Assembly: GCA_934565615.1 (NCBI GenBank)
Contig: CAKTIH010000007.1
Coordinates: 1-32,582 of the forward strand
From: an uncultured Oscillospiraceae bacterium
Lineage (GTDB): Bacteria; Bacillota; Clostridia; Oscillospirales; Oscillospiraceae
Length of the DNA stretch: 32,582 bases
Direction: 5' to 3'
Numbering within the stretch: position 1 is the stretch's first letter; the number at the start of each line of letters is the position of its first letter. Both the position numbers and the translations under genes were made by a program. Below the pieces are notes generated by a model, which was not told the DNA's origin, did not search any database, and saw nothing but the letters and a program-made list of their open reading frames with translations. Shown here piece by piece: positions 9,053-17,670 of this stretch.

Positions 9053-9074
9053 AATGTTAAACTTAGTTAACATT
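9053..9074. other. AT-rich inverted repeat after the MATE gene
   Basis: An inverted repeat (AATGTTAA, 6-base centre, TTAACATT) lies between the MATE stop and the mfd promoter. It could end MATE transcription weakly or bind a regulator. There is no T-run, so its role is unclear. Confidence 0.35.
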
Positions 9075-9086
9075 TGGCATGATCCA

Positions 9087-10433
9087 TCATTCCGCGTGCT
9101 TTACGTATATGCTCCGCCATTTTCCTCTGCGGTACTGGATATAAGAGATCAGCCAGTTTGCAAACCAGCCTGTCGGCACCGCATACCATACCAGCGCTAT
9201 CCCAAAGCGCGGGGCGAACGCGTTTGCGACAAAGACACGTATGAACAGGTTCACAAGGTTCGCTATCGTGAACATCCTCGTGTCGCCCGCGCCGCGCAGG
9301 AGTCCGTCGACCACGAGCTTTGCTCCGAGCACACTGTAGGTCCAGCCTATGAAGGACAGATATGCGCAGCCCGTGCCGAGCGCCGTCGCCGTGCCGTCCG
9401 CGCCGAGGAACATTGAAATGATCTCCGTCGTGAAGGTCTCCGTTATCGCCGCGGTGATGACCGCGCACACGGCGATGAAGAGGTTTGCCGCGTGGTAGCC
9501 CTCCTTCACGCGCTCGAGCCTATCCGCTCCGATGTTCTGCGCAGTGTAGGAGCTCATCGCGTTTGCGACGCCCGCGAGCGGCACGCAGCATATCCCCTCT
9601 ATCCTCATTGCCGCCGAGAAGCCCGCCAGCGCTTCGGAGCCGAAGCTGTTGACGACCGACTGTACCAGCATCATTCCTATCGACACTGTCGACTGCTGCA
9701 ATATGGACGGCAGGGCGATATTCGTCATTGCCGAGAAACCCGCCGGGTCGAACAGCCGTACCTTTTCTTTGCCGAACTTCTTCATTTCCGTGACCAGCAC
9801 GATAAATGACAGCGCCGCCGATATCCCCTGCGCGATAAGCGTCGCCCATGCCACGCCCGCGATGCCCATGTTATAGCGCCGCACCAGCAGCAGGTCGAGC
9901 CAGACATTGAACACCGAGGAGAAAATCAGAAAGCCGAGCGGGATACGCGATTTTCCAAGTGCGTTGAACATTGAGGAAATGACGTTATACATGAACAGGA
10001 ACGGCAGGCCGATGAAATATATCCTCAGGTATTCATCCGCCATGTCGAGCACGTTCTCCGGTGTATGGAGCGCGACCATGATGCTGCGGCTCAGGAGCAG
10101 ACCGACCGCGCCAAGCAGTATACTCACACCGAGAAATGCGAGCAGCGCCGTGTTCACGGCCTCGCGCATCTTGACATATTCCTTTGAGCCGAAATCACGG
10201 CTGACGATGACCGACGCGCCGATACCGCCGCCAATCGCGATGCAGATAAAGATATTCGTCAGCGCGTCGCATGCGCCGATCGCTGCAAGCGCGCCCTCGC
10301 TCACGAAGCGCCCGACGATGGCGGAGTCCGCCATTATGTATGTTTTCTGAAAGAAGTTGCCGATTATCATAGGCAGCGCAAAAAGCAGCAGCGCCTTTAT
10401 CGGCTTTTTCTCTATCAAATAGTCATTTACCAC
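9087..10433 (-). CDS. MATE-family multidrug efflux transporter
   Basis: This is a membrane exporter of the MATE family, which expels cationic drugs or metabolites using a sodium or proton gradient. The 448-aa product has about twelve hydrophobic segments and begins with the family pattern KALLLFALPMIIGNFFQKTY. The N-terminal half carries IAIGGGIGASVIVSRDFG. I chose GTG 10433, which has a purine-rich site (GGGGAG) about 9 bases upstream and overlaps the stop of the ArsR-type gene, giving translational coupling; a longer frame upstream runs inside the regulator gene. The coupling suggests that the regulator controls this exporter. The substrate is unknown. Confidence 0.88.
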   Translation of the reverse strand: MVNDYLIEKKPIKALLLFALPMIIGNFFQKTYIMADSAIVGRFVSEGALAAIGACDALTNIFICIAIGGGIGASVIVSRDFGSKEYVKMREAVNTALLAFLGVSILLGAVGLLLSRSIMVALHTPENVLDMADEYLRIYFIGLPFLFMYNVISSMFNALGKSRIPLGFLIFSSVFNVWLDLLLVRRYNMGIAGVAWATLIAQGISAALSFIVLVTEMKKFGKEKVRLFDPAGFSAMTNIALPSILQQSTVSIGMMLVQSVVNSFGSEALAGFSAAMRIEGICCVPLAGVANAMSSYTAQNIGADRLERVKEGYHAANLFIAVCAVITAAITETFTTEIISMFLGADGTATALGTGCAYLSFIGWTYSVLGAKLVVDGLLRGAGDTRMFTIANLVNLFIRVFVANAFAPRFGIALVWYAVPTGWFANWLISYIQYRRGKWRSIYVKHAE

Positions 10434-10779
10434 AGGACTTCTCCCCCGCGCCGTCTCTTCTGTTGCATTCGCCCGCAAACTCGCAGGCAAAGCTTGCGTC
10501 GCCGTGCTGCTCCGTAAGCCGGCTGAGCTGCTTTGTGAACTCCTCCATGATACGGTTCACCGCTTTTTCGTCTATTATATAATGGACCTGGTACCCCATT
10601 CGGACGCCGCTGACGATCCCGTATTTTTTCAGCACATTCATGTGCTGCGACACTGCGCTCTCGCTTATGCCGAGCTTTTTTGCAAGCGCCTTGACGCAGT
10701 ATGGGTGTCTGCCAAGCAGCTGCATCAGTTGAAATCTCGTCGGGTGAGTCATCACCTGCACCGCTTCTATGTTATCCAT
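10423..10779 (-). CDS. ArsR-family winged-helix transcriptional regulator
   Basis: This is a small DNA-binding repressor, 118 aa. The winged helix-turn-helix spans about residues 10-70, with the recognition region LAKKLGISESAVSQHMNVLKKYGIV. ArsR proteins usually leave DNA on binding a metal or other inducer. The C-terminal tail is cysteine-containing (C99, C105, C116; FACEFAGEC) and C28 lies near the DNA-binding helices, so metal or thiol sensing is possible. A Shine-Dalgarno AAGGAG lies 5 bases before ATG 10779. The gene overlaps the MATE gene start. A promoter with direct repeats over its initial transcribed region suggests autoregulation. Confidence 0.85.
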   Translation of the reverse strand: MDNIEAVQVMTHPTRFQLMQLLGRHPYCVKALAKKLGISESAVSQHMNVLKKYGIVSGVRMGYQVHYIIDEKAVNRIMEEFTKQLSRLTEQHGDASFACEFAGECNRRDGAGEKSCGK

Positions 10780-10800
10780 GTTAGCTCCTTGATTTAGTTT

Positions 10801-10855
10801 TTGCTTAATTAAGAATTTGCTTAATCAATATAACATTGCTTATGTGAGTTGTCAA
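10801..10855 (-). promoter_or_regulatory. arsR-MATE promoter with candidate operator
   Basis: On the minus strand there is TTGACA (10855-10850), a 17-base spacer ending in TGT and TATATT (10832-10827). Downstream, overlapping the start of transcription, TTGCTTAAT occurs twice in direct orientation (plus-strand 10801-10809 and 10817-10825, 16-base period), around a palindromic CTTAATTAAG. This is a plausible binding site for the ArsR-type protein; that link is inferred from position. Confidence 0.65.
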
Positions 10856-10862
10856 GAGAAAA

Positions 10863-10892
10863 AGTGCCGGGGAAAAACTTTTCCTCGGCACT
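10863..10892 (-). terminator. Intrinsic terminator of the 58-aa gene
   Basis: A hairpin of about 14 bp (AGTGCCG arm and its complement, one mismatch) is followed on the minus strand by TTTTTCTC. It lies 8 bases after the stop of the small ribbon-helix-helix gene and just upstream of the arsR promoter, insulating the two. Confidence 0.8.
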
Positions 10893-10900
10893 CTGGCAAA

Positions 10901-11077
10901 TCACTCTTCGTAATTCTTCAATGCATATTCTATACACTGATTGACGATTTTGTTGAAGGACACGCCTGTTTTCATATTGATCTCATTTATCTTATCAAAA
11001 GTTTCCGTTTTCATTCTTATCGTTCTGCTGATAGATGAGATTTTTTCGTCTTTTGTATCGATTTTGAAGCCTTCCAC
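10901..11077 (-). CDS. Small ribbon-helix-helix (Arc/CopG-like) protein, 58 aa
   Basis: This gene is short and easily missed. It starts with GTG at 11077, preceded by AAGGGGG about 7 bases upstream, and ends TGA at 10901. From about residue 17 the product reads ISRTIRMKTETFDKINEIN, then TGVSFNKIVNQCIEYAL. This fits a ribbon-helix-helix fold: a beta strand with alternating residues (about 18-22), helix A, a turn containing the typical TGVSFNKIV, then helix B. Such proteins bind DNA as dimers and are often antitoxins or small repressors. No recognisable toxin lies beside it; the divergent neighbour is a 49-aa unknown. A clear terminator follows. Confidence 0.75.
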   Translation of the reverse strand: MEGFKIDTKDEKISSISRTIRMKTETFDKINEINMKTGVSFNKIVNQCIEYALKNYEE

Positions 11078-11101
11078 CCTATCGCCCCCTTGTGTACTCT
11101 A

Positions 11102-11130
11102 TTGTAATTGCAGCAAGGTTGATATATAAT
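11102..11130 (+). promoter_or_regulatory. Promoter of the 49-aa gene, with TGTACA repeats
   Basis: On the plus strand there is TTGTAA (11102-11107), a 17-base spacer and TATAAT (11125-11130). The self-complementary TGTACA occurs at 11130-11135 and 11155-11160, and TGTACT at 11093-11098. These are candidate operator half-sites in the divergent region for the ribbon-helix-helix protein, which is speculative. Confidence 0.6.
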
Positions 11131-11173
11131 GTACATGTTTGCAATCATAATTTGTGTACAAAGGAGCTTTGCT

Positions 11174-11323
11174 ATGTATAAGAAAATGTACCTGACCCTG
11201 TTTAACGCCATAACCGACGCACTCGAACACATCGATGCGGATTCGCTCGCTGCAAAAATTCTTATTGCCGCACAGCAAAAGACTGAGGAAATTTACATTT
11301 CGCAGGAGGACGACACTGACTAA
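11174..11323 (+). CDS. Hypothetical protein, 49 aa
   Basis: ATG 11174 has a strong Shine-Dalgarno AAGGAGC 6 bases upstream and a good promoter before it, so expression is likely. The product is one predicted amphipathic helical region (about residues 5-40, containing LFNAITDALEHI) with an acidic tail ending EDDTD. I recognise no family. It is divergent to the 58-aa DNA-binding protein and sits directly before the inverted-repeat element at 11361. It could be a partner or target of the neighbouring regulator, but nothing in the sequence proves that. Confidence 0.6.
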   Translation: MYKKMYLTLFNAITDALEHIDADSLAAKILIAAQQKTEEIYISQEDDTD

Positions 11324-11393
11324 GGGCCGCACCCTTGACATTTGTTTTCTTATGTGGCTCTTTCACAGAATCCAACTGCTGGTCACTCCGTGG

Positions 11394-11423
11394 GGTAACT
11401 TTCTGTGCGAACAGAAAGTTACC
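11394..11423. repeat. Left terminal hairpin of the inverted-repeat element
   Basis: A perfect 13-bp stem (GGTAACTTTCTGT with its complement) has a 4-base loop (GCGA). It differs from the right-end hairpin by a paired A-T to G-C change that keeps the stem intact. Confidence 0.85.
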
Positions 11424-11432
11424 AAAGAATCG

Positions 11433-11470
11433 TTTAGGAGGCGGGGATTGCGTTTTCCCCGCCTCCTAAA
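11433..11470. repeat. Internal 15-bp palindrome
   Basis: A perfect 15-bp stem (TTTAGGAGGCGGGGA, 11433-11447, pairing with 11456-11470) has an 8-base loop. The right arm is followed by a short A/C-rich stretch, not a T-run, so it is not an obvious plus-strand terminator. Confidence 0.8.
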
Positions 11471-11681
11471 AACCTCCACCCTTGAACCGCCGAAGAGAAA
11501 CCGTGCGCGGTTTCCCTTCGATTCCTTCCAAGGATGGCAAAGCTTCGGCTAACCAGCGTCGTTTTTTGTACCAAGTTTATTTTTGCAAAAAAGTCTGTCG
11601 GCAATGTTAAGCATTGCACCAACCTCAGGGGGTTCCAGAAGGGGGATCGCAATCCCACTTCTGTCGTTGCGGGTGAGGGTT

Positions 11682-11719
11682 CACAGGGAGAGGGGGAGTC
11701 GAAACACCCTCTCCCTGTG
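11682..11719. repeat. Internal 13-bp palindrome
   Basis: A perfect 13-bp stem (CACAGGGAGAGGG, 11682-11694, with 11707-11719) has a 12-base loop, inside the inverted-repeat element. Confidence 0.8.
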
Positions 11720-11728
11720 CGGCTCTTT

Positions 11729-11758
11729 GGTGACTTTCTGTCCGCACAGAAAGTCACC
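11729..11758. repeat. Right terminal hairpin of the inverted-repeat element
   Basis: A perfect 13-bp stem (GGTGACTTTCTGT with its complement) has loop CCGC. It is the inverted counterpart of the hairpin at 11394-11423 and carries one compensatory base-pair change. Confidence 0.85.
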
Positions 11759-11837
11759 CTGCGGAGCAACCAGCAGTCGGTTGCTGCAAAAAACCAACTC
11801 AGAACACCCATCCCCCGTATCTCCCCATCAAAACGCA

Positions 11838-11870
11838 AAACCTGCTTCCGTGCAAAACAGAAGCAGGTTT
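11838..11870 (-). terminator. Terminator after the GNAT gene
   Basis: An 11-bp perfect stem (AAACCTGCTTC, 11838-11848, with 11860-11870) is followed on the minus strand by TTGCGTTTT. It lies 8 bases after the acetyltransferase stop and probably ends the long minus-strand gene run that starts upstream at yaaA or dnaN. Confidence 0.75.
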
Positions 11871-11877
11871 GCTGTTT

Positions 11878-12450
11878 TCATTTCACCGGTTTTATATCCA
11901 GCATCTTCTCCATCGTGAATACGGTGAGAAAACGCGAATAGAAATCCGGAATGATCCTCTGCGCCACCGGCGTTATGTCGGTCTTTCCCTTTATCTGCTT
12001 CACAAGCAGATTTGCCTTGACGCCGCTTATCGTGTAGTTGCTCTCGATCTCCTCATAGCCGAAGCGGTTGAAGAACTTGCGCAGCTTTCTGAGCCTGTCG
12101 GGATCCGGATCCTCAAACTCCGTCAGCTCCGCGATGATTCCCTGCTTGTCGGCATAGCGCTTGTTTATCAGGCGCATGATCTGTATGCCCAGCCCCTGAC
12201 CGCGGCACCACGGCATGACCGCCAGATACTTCAGCAGCACATAGCCGTAGAGGTTCTTCGTCGCGACGAGCGCGTAGCCCGCGTCCATGCCGCTGTCCTC
12301 ATCGTAAGCGATCAGCAGTTCAAGCGAGCCGTTCATCATGCCCTTGTGGATTGCGATCTTCGGCAGCAGCTCCTCGCTGTCAAAGTCCATTTCGATCAGG
12401 GTAAAATAGCGCTCAAGGTCTCTGTGTCCGCCCTTTTTAATGTTCAGCAT
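11878..12450 (-). CDS. GNAT-family N-acetyltransferase
   Basis: This is probably an acetyl-CoA-dependent transferase acting on an amine of unknown identity. The 190-aa product contains LKYLAVMPWCRGQGLGIQIMRLI, where Q/RGxGxG/A-type residues (RGQGLG) form the pyrophosphate-binding loop of the GNAT fold, and a later segment KLRKFFNRFGYEEIE typical of the C-terminal half. I chose ATG 12450 because GGGGG lies upstream and the longer frame overlaps the ABC gene; the genes overlap by 14 bases, indicating coupling. The substrate is unknown. Confidence 0.82.
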   Translation of the reverse strand: MLNIKKGGHRDLERYFTLIEMDFDSEELLPKIAIHKGMMNGSLELLIAYDEDSGMDAGYALVATKNLYGYVLLKYLAVMPWCRGQGLGIQIMRLINKRYADKQGIIAELTEFEDPDPDRLRKLRKFFNRFGYEEIESNYTISGVKANLLVKQIKGKTDITPVAQRIIPDFYSRFLTVFTMEKMLDIKPVK

Positions 12451-14209
12451 TGTCGTTCCCCCCACTATGTTTATCCAAGGACTGTGCTCTGCACAGCTCG
12501 GCGTATGCTCCGTTCTTCGCCATAAGCTCGTCATGGCTGCCCATTTCGATGATATGCTCGTCCTCGATAACAACTATTCTGTCAGCATTGCGCACGGTCG
12601 AGAGCCGGTGCGCGATGATTATCGTCGTGCGCCCCTCGCTGAGCTTGTCGAAGGCGTTCTGTATCCTCTGCTCTGTCACGGTGTCGAGCGCGCTTGTCGC
12701 CTCGTCGAGTATGAGTATCTTCGGGTTCTTGAGGAAAACGCGGGCGATGGATATGCGCTGCTTCTGCCCGCCGGAGAGCATCACTCCGCGCTCGCCGATA
12801 TAGGTATCGTAGCCGTCGAGCATCTCCATGATCTCGCTGTGTATCTCGGCTCTGACCGCCGCGGCGACGATTTCCTCGTCCGTCGCGTCCGGTCGGCCGT
12901 AGCGGATGTTCTCGCGTATCGTCCCGGCGAACATGAACACATCCTGCTGTATCATGCCGATGTTTTTCCTCAGGCTCGCCTGTGTCACATCGCGCACGTC
13001 CGTCCCGTCGACCGTCACGCTGCCTGAGCTCACGTCGTAGAAACGCGGCAGAAGCTGGCACAGCGTCGTCTTGCCGCCGCCCGAGGGACCGACTACCGCA
13101 AGGCTCTGTCCCGGCTCGATGCGGAAGCTCACGTTTTCAAGCACCGGCACACCGTTTCCGTAGTCGAAGCAGACGTCCTTGTATTCTATCTCGCCGCGGA
13201 CGCTGTCCAGGACCTTAGCATCGGGCTTATCCTTCACTGTCGGCTCAGTGCGCATGACCTCAAGGAAGCGCTCAAAGCCCGCCGCGCCCTGCATATAGGT
13301 CTCTGAGAACTGCACAAGGCGCTTCACCGGGGATATGAAAGTGGAGACATAGAGCGTAAATGTGATGAGGTCTATGTAATTCATATCTCCGCGCATGATG
13401 AGCAGCCCGCCGAAAGCGACTATTGCGACCTGCATGATGCTTGTCGTAAACTCCATGCCGCTCATGTACATGCCCATTGCCTTGTAGTAGTTCACCTTCG
13501 CGCCGCGGAAGAGGTCATTTGCCTTGTCGAATTTATTGTTCTCCTGATCCTCATTGGCAAAGGCCTTCGCCGTGCGGATACCGGATATGCTGCTTTCGAT
13601 GGCGGAATATATCTCCGCCGTCTTGCGCTTGACCTCGACATTTGCCCGCCTCATGCTCCCGCGCTGCGACAGCGTGAACCACAGGCCGAGCGGCAGAATT
13701 ATCGTCAGCACCAGCGCGAGCCGCCACTCCATCGTGAACATCACTGCCAGCGCTCCGAGTATCGTCAGCGCGCAGATCAATATGTTTTCTGGGCCGTGGT
13801 GTGCAAGCTCCGTCACCTCGAACAGGTCGCTCGTGATATGGCTCATCAGCGCGCCCGTGCGGTTCTTGTCATAGAAGCTGCACGAAAGATCCTGCATGTG
13901 CGAGAAAACGTCCTTGCGCATGTCCGCTTCGACAAGCACGCCCATCCTGTGCCCGATGACCGTTATCACGTAGTACAGCACGCCCTTGAGCACATAGGCC
14001 AGCGCCATGATGAGCATGATGATAAAGAATGTCCTGTACAAATTCTGCGGCAGCAGCGTTTTCATCGACTGCCTTGATACGTATGGGAAAACAAGGTCTA
14101 TCACCGATACCAGCACCGCGCAGACCATGTCTATCGCGAAGAGCTTTTTCTGCCCGGCGATGTAGGATATGAAGACCTTTATCGGTTTGTCGTTATAGTT
14201 CTTTTTCAT
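12437..14209 (-). CDS. ABC exporter, fused transmembrane and ATPase domains
   Basis: This is a type I ABC half-transporter (590 aa) expected to work as a homodimer, exporting lipids, drugs or peptides. Six membrane segments occupy about residues 15-300. The ATPase domain (about 340-580) has Walker A GPSGGGKTT, Q-loop IQQDVFMF, signature LSGGQKQR, Walker B ILILDEATSALD and H-loop IIAHRLSTV, so all catalytic motifs are intact. ATG 14209 overlaps the rnhA stop by 4 bases (ATGA); the Shine-Dalgarno is weak, so expression probably depends on coupling to rnhA. The substrate cannot be inferred. Confidence 0.93.
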   Translation of the reverse strand: MKKNYNDKPIKVFISYIAGQKKLFAIDMVCAVLVSVIDLVFPYVSRQSMKTLLPQNLYRTFFIIMLIMALAYVLKGVLYYVITVIGHRMGVLVEADMRKDVFSHMQDLSCSFYDKNRTGALMSHITSDLFEVTELAHHGPENILICALTILGALAVMFTMEWRLALVLTIILPLGLWFTLSQRGSMRRANVEVKRKTAEIYSAIESSISGIRTAKAFANEDQENNKFDKANDLFRGAKVNYYKAMGMYMSGMEFTTSIMQVAIVAFGGLLIMRGDMNYIDLITFTLYVSTFISPVKRLVQFSETYMQGAAGFERFLEVMRTEPTVKDKPDAKVLDSVRGEIEYKDVCFDYGNGVPVLENVSFRIEPGQSLAVVGPSGGGKTTLCQLLPRFYDVSSGSVTVDGTDVRDVTQASLRKNIGMIQQDVFMFAGTIRENIRYGRPDATDEEIVAAAVRAEIHSEIMEMLDGYDTYIGERGVMLSGGQKQRISIARVFLKNPKILILDEATSALDTVTEQRIQNAFDKLSEGRTTIIIAHRLSTVRNADRIVVIEDEHIIEMGSHDELMAKNGAYAELCRAQSLDKHSGGNDNAEH

Positions 14210-14646
14210 TTCGCGTATCTGTCCCGCTGCTCCACGGCGAGCGCGTCGCAGCGGTTGTTGTATTCGTTGTCGGCGTGTCCCTTTACCCAGTGGTAGTGCA
14301 TCTCGTGCTTTTCGCACAGCTCAAGCAGCTGCGCCCAGAGGTCGGGGTTGAGCGCGGGCTTTTTATCGGACTTCACCCAGCCGCGCGCGCGCCATGTGCG
14401 CGCCCAGCCCTTTTCAAGCGCGTCAATGACATATTTTGAATCCGAGTACAGCTCCACAGCGCAGCTCTCCTTGAGCGCCGAGAGCGCGGAGATCACGCCG
14501 GTGAGCTCCATGCGGTTGTTTGTCGTCTGCGCAGCGCCGCCGGAAAGCTCCTTCTCAACGCCGTTATAGCGCAGTATCGCCCCCCAGCCGCCGGGGCCTG
14601 GGTTGCCGCTGCATGCTCCATCGGTGTAAATTGTAACTGTTTTCAT
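14206..14646 (-). CDS. rnhA: Ribonuclease HI
   Basis: RNase HI cuts the RNA strand of RNA-DNA hybrids, removing R-loops and primers. The 146-aa product has the usual bacterial length and all active-site residues: D9 (YTDGACSGNPGPGGWG), E47 (NNRMEL), D69 (YSDSKYV), H124 (WVKGHADNEYNN) and D134. The basic handle region around WRARGWVKSDKKP is present. It lies 3 bases downstream of the SHOCT-protein gene and overlaps the ABC exporter start, so it is in the middle of an operon. Confidence 0.97.
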   Translation of the reverse strand: MKTVTIYTDGACSGNPGPGGWGAILRYNGVEKELSGGAAQTTNNRMELTGVISALSALKESCAVELYSDSKYVIDALEKGWARTWRARGWVKSDKKPALNPDLWAQLLELCEKHEMHYHWVKGHADNEYNNRCDALAVEQRDRYAK

Positions 14647-14649
14647 TCG

Positions 14650-15057
14650 TCAAAGATCATCCGGAATATCCATCCGCGCGTATCTCTCGCGCATGAACTT
14701 ATATTCGTCGCGGTCGATAATGCCATTTTTCAGGAAGCTGTCGAGCTGCGCATAATACTTCTCCCTGCCGCGCAGAGTGTTCACACACTCGCTGCCGTCG
14801 GAGTGGAGATGAATTTCCGGCACAAAGCTTACGTGCCTGCCCTCGCTGTGCGGCTGCTCGGTGCTCTCCCGTGCCGTGGCTGCTGCCTTCGGCTTCAGCT
14901 TATTCACCAGCAGCACCGCGATACCGACGATGACCGCGATGAATATCAGGATCCCCAAGCCCTCGGCAGAGTCCGCGAACTCCGCAAGGAAGATTATCAC
15001 TATCGCGGCAATAACGCCGAGCGGATTATATTTATTCTTTTTTCTGTCCTTATTCAC
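14650..15057 (-). CDS. Membrane protein with C-terminal SHOCT-like domain
   Basis: The 135-aa product has two hydrophobic segments near residues 13-50 (GVIAAIVIIFLAEFA and GLGILIFIAVIVGIAVLLV), a variable linker, and a C-terminal segment containing QLDSFLKNGIIDRDEYKFMRERY. That segment resembles the short SHOCT helix-turn motif found at the ends of many bacterial proteins, thought to mediate oligomerisation. The start is GTG 15057 with AAAGGAG 7-8 bases upstream. It lies 30 bases after gyrA on the same strand. Its function is unknown. Confidence 0.7.
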   Translation of the reverse strand: MNKDRKKNKYNPLGVIAAIVIIFLAEFADSAEGLGILIFIAVIVGIAVLLVNKLKPKAAATARESTEQPHSEGRHVSFVPEIHLHSDGSECVNTLRGREKYYAQLDSFLKNGIIDRDEYKFMRERYARMDIPDDL

Positions 15058-15087
15058 GCCGGTTCTCCTTTACACGTTCGCCGTCGC

Positions 15088-17607
<2,520 letters not shown>

Positions 17608-17670
17608 TAAAAATTCTCCGTTTCGGAACCGTAGTTCCCTGTATTAGTATCCGGCTTTTTGTTGAATTGT

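Larger units (their letters stand above)
11361..11791. mobile_element. MITE-like palindromic element with terminal inverted repeats
   Basis: This covers most of the gene-free stretch 11324-11877. Bases 11361-11423 and the reverse complement of 11729-11791 align without gaps over 63 bases with 12 mismatches (about 81% identity), and similarity continues more weakly inward for about 18 bases. Each end carries a 13-bp hairpin (11394-11423 and 11729-11758). Inside are a 15-bp hairpin (11433-11470) and a 13-bp hairpin (11682-11719). No convincing coding frame is present. The structure fits a non-autonomous transposable or repeated palindromic element. I could not identify a target duplication, and copies elsewhere cannot be seen from here. 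Confidence 0.65.

Noticed and set aside
11361..11791. CRISPR array or complete insertion sequence
   Set aside because: The repeats are inverted, not regularly spaced direct repeats, and there is no transposase or cas gene.
11434..11918. Open frames of 105-135 codons across the inverted-repeat element
   Set aside because: They run through perfect hairpins, overlap one another on both strands and show no recognisable domain or good start site.
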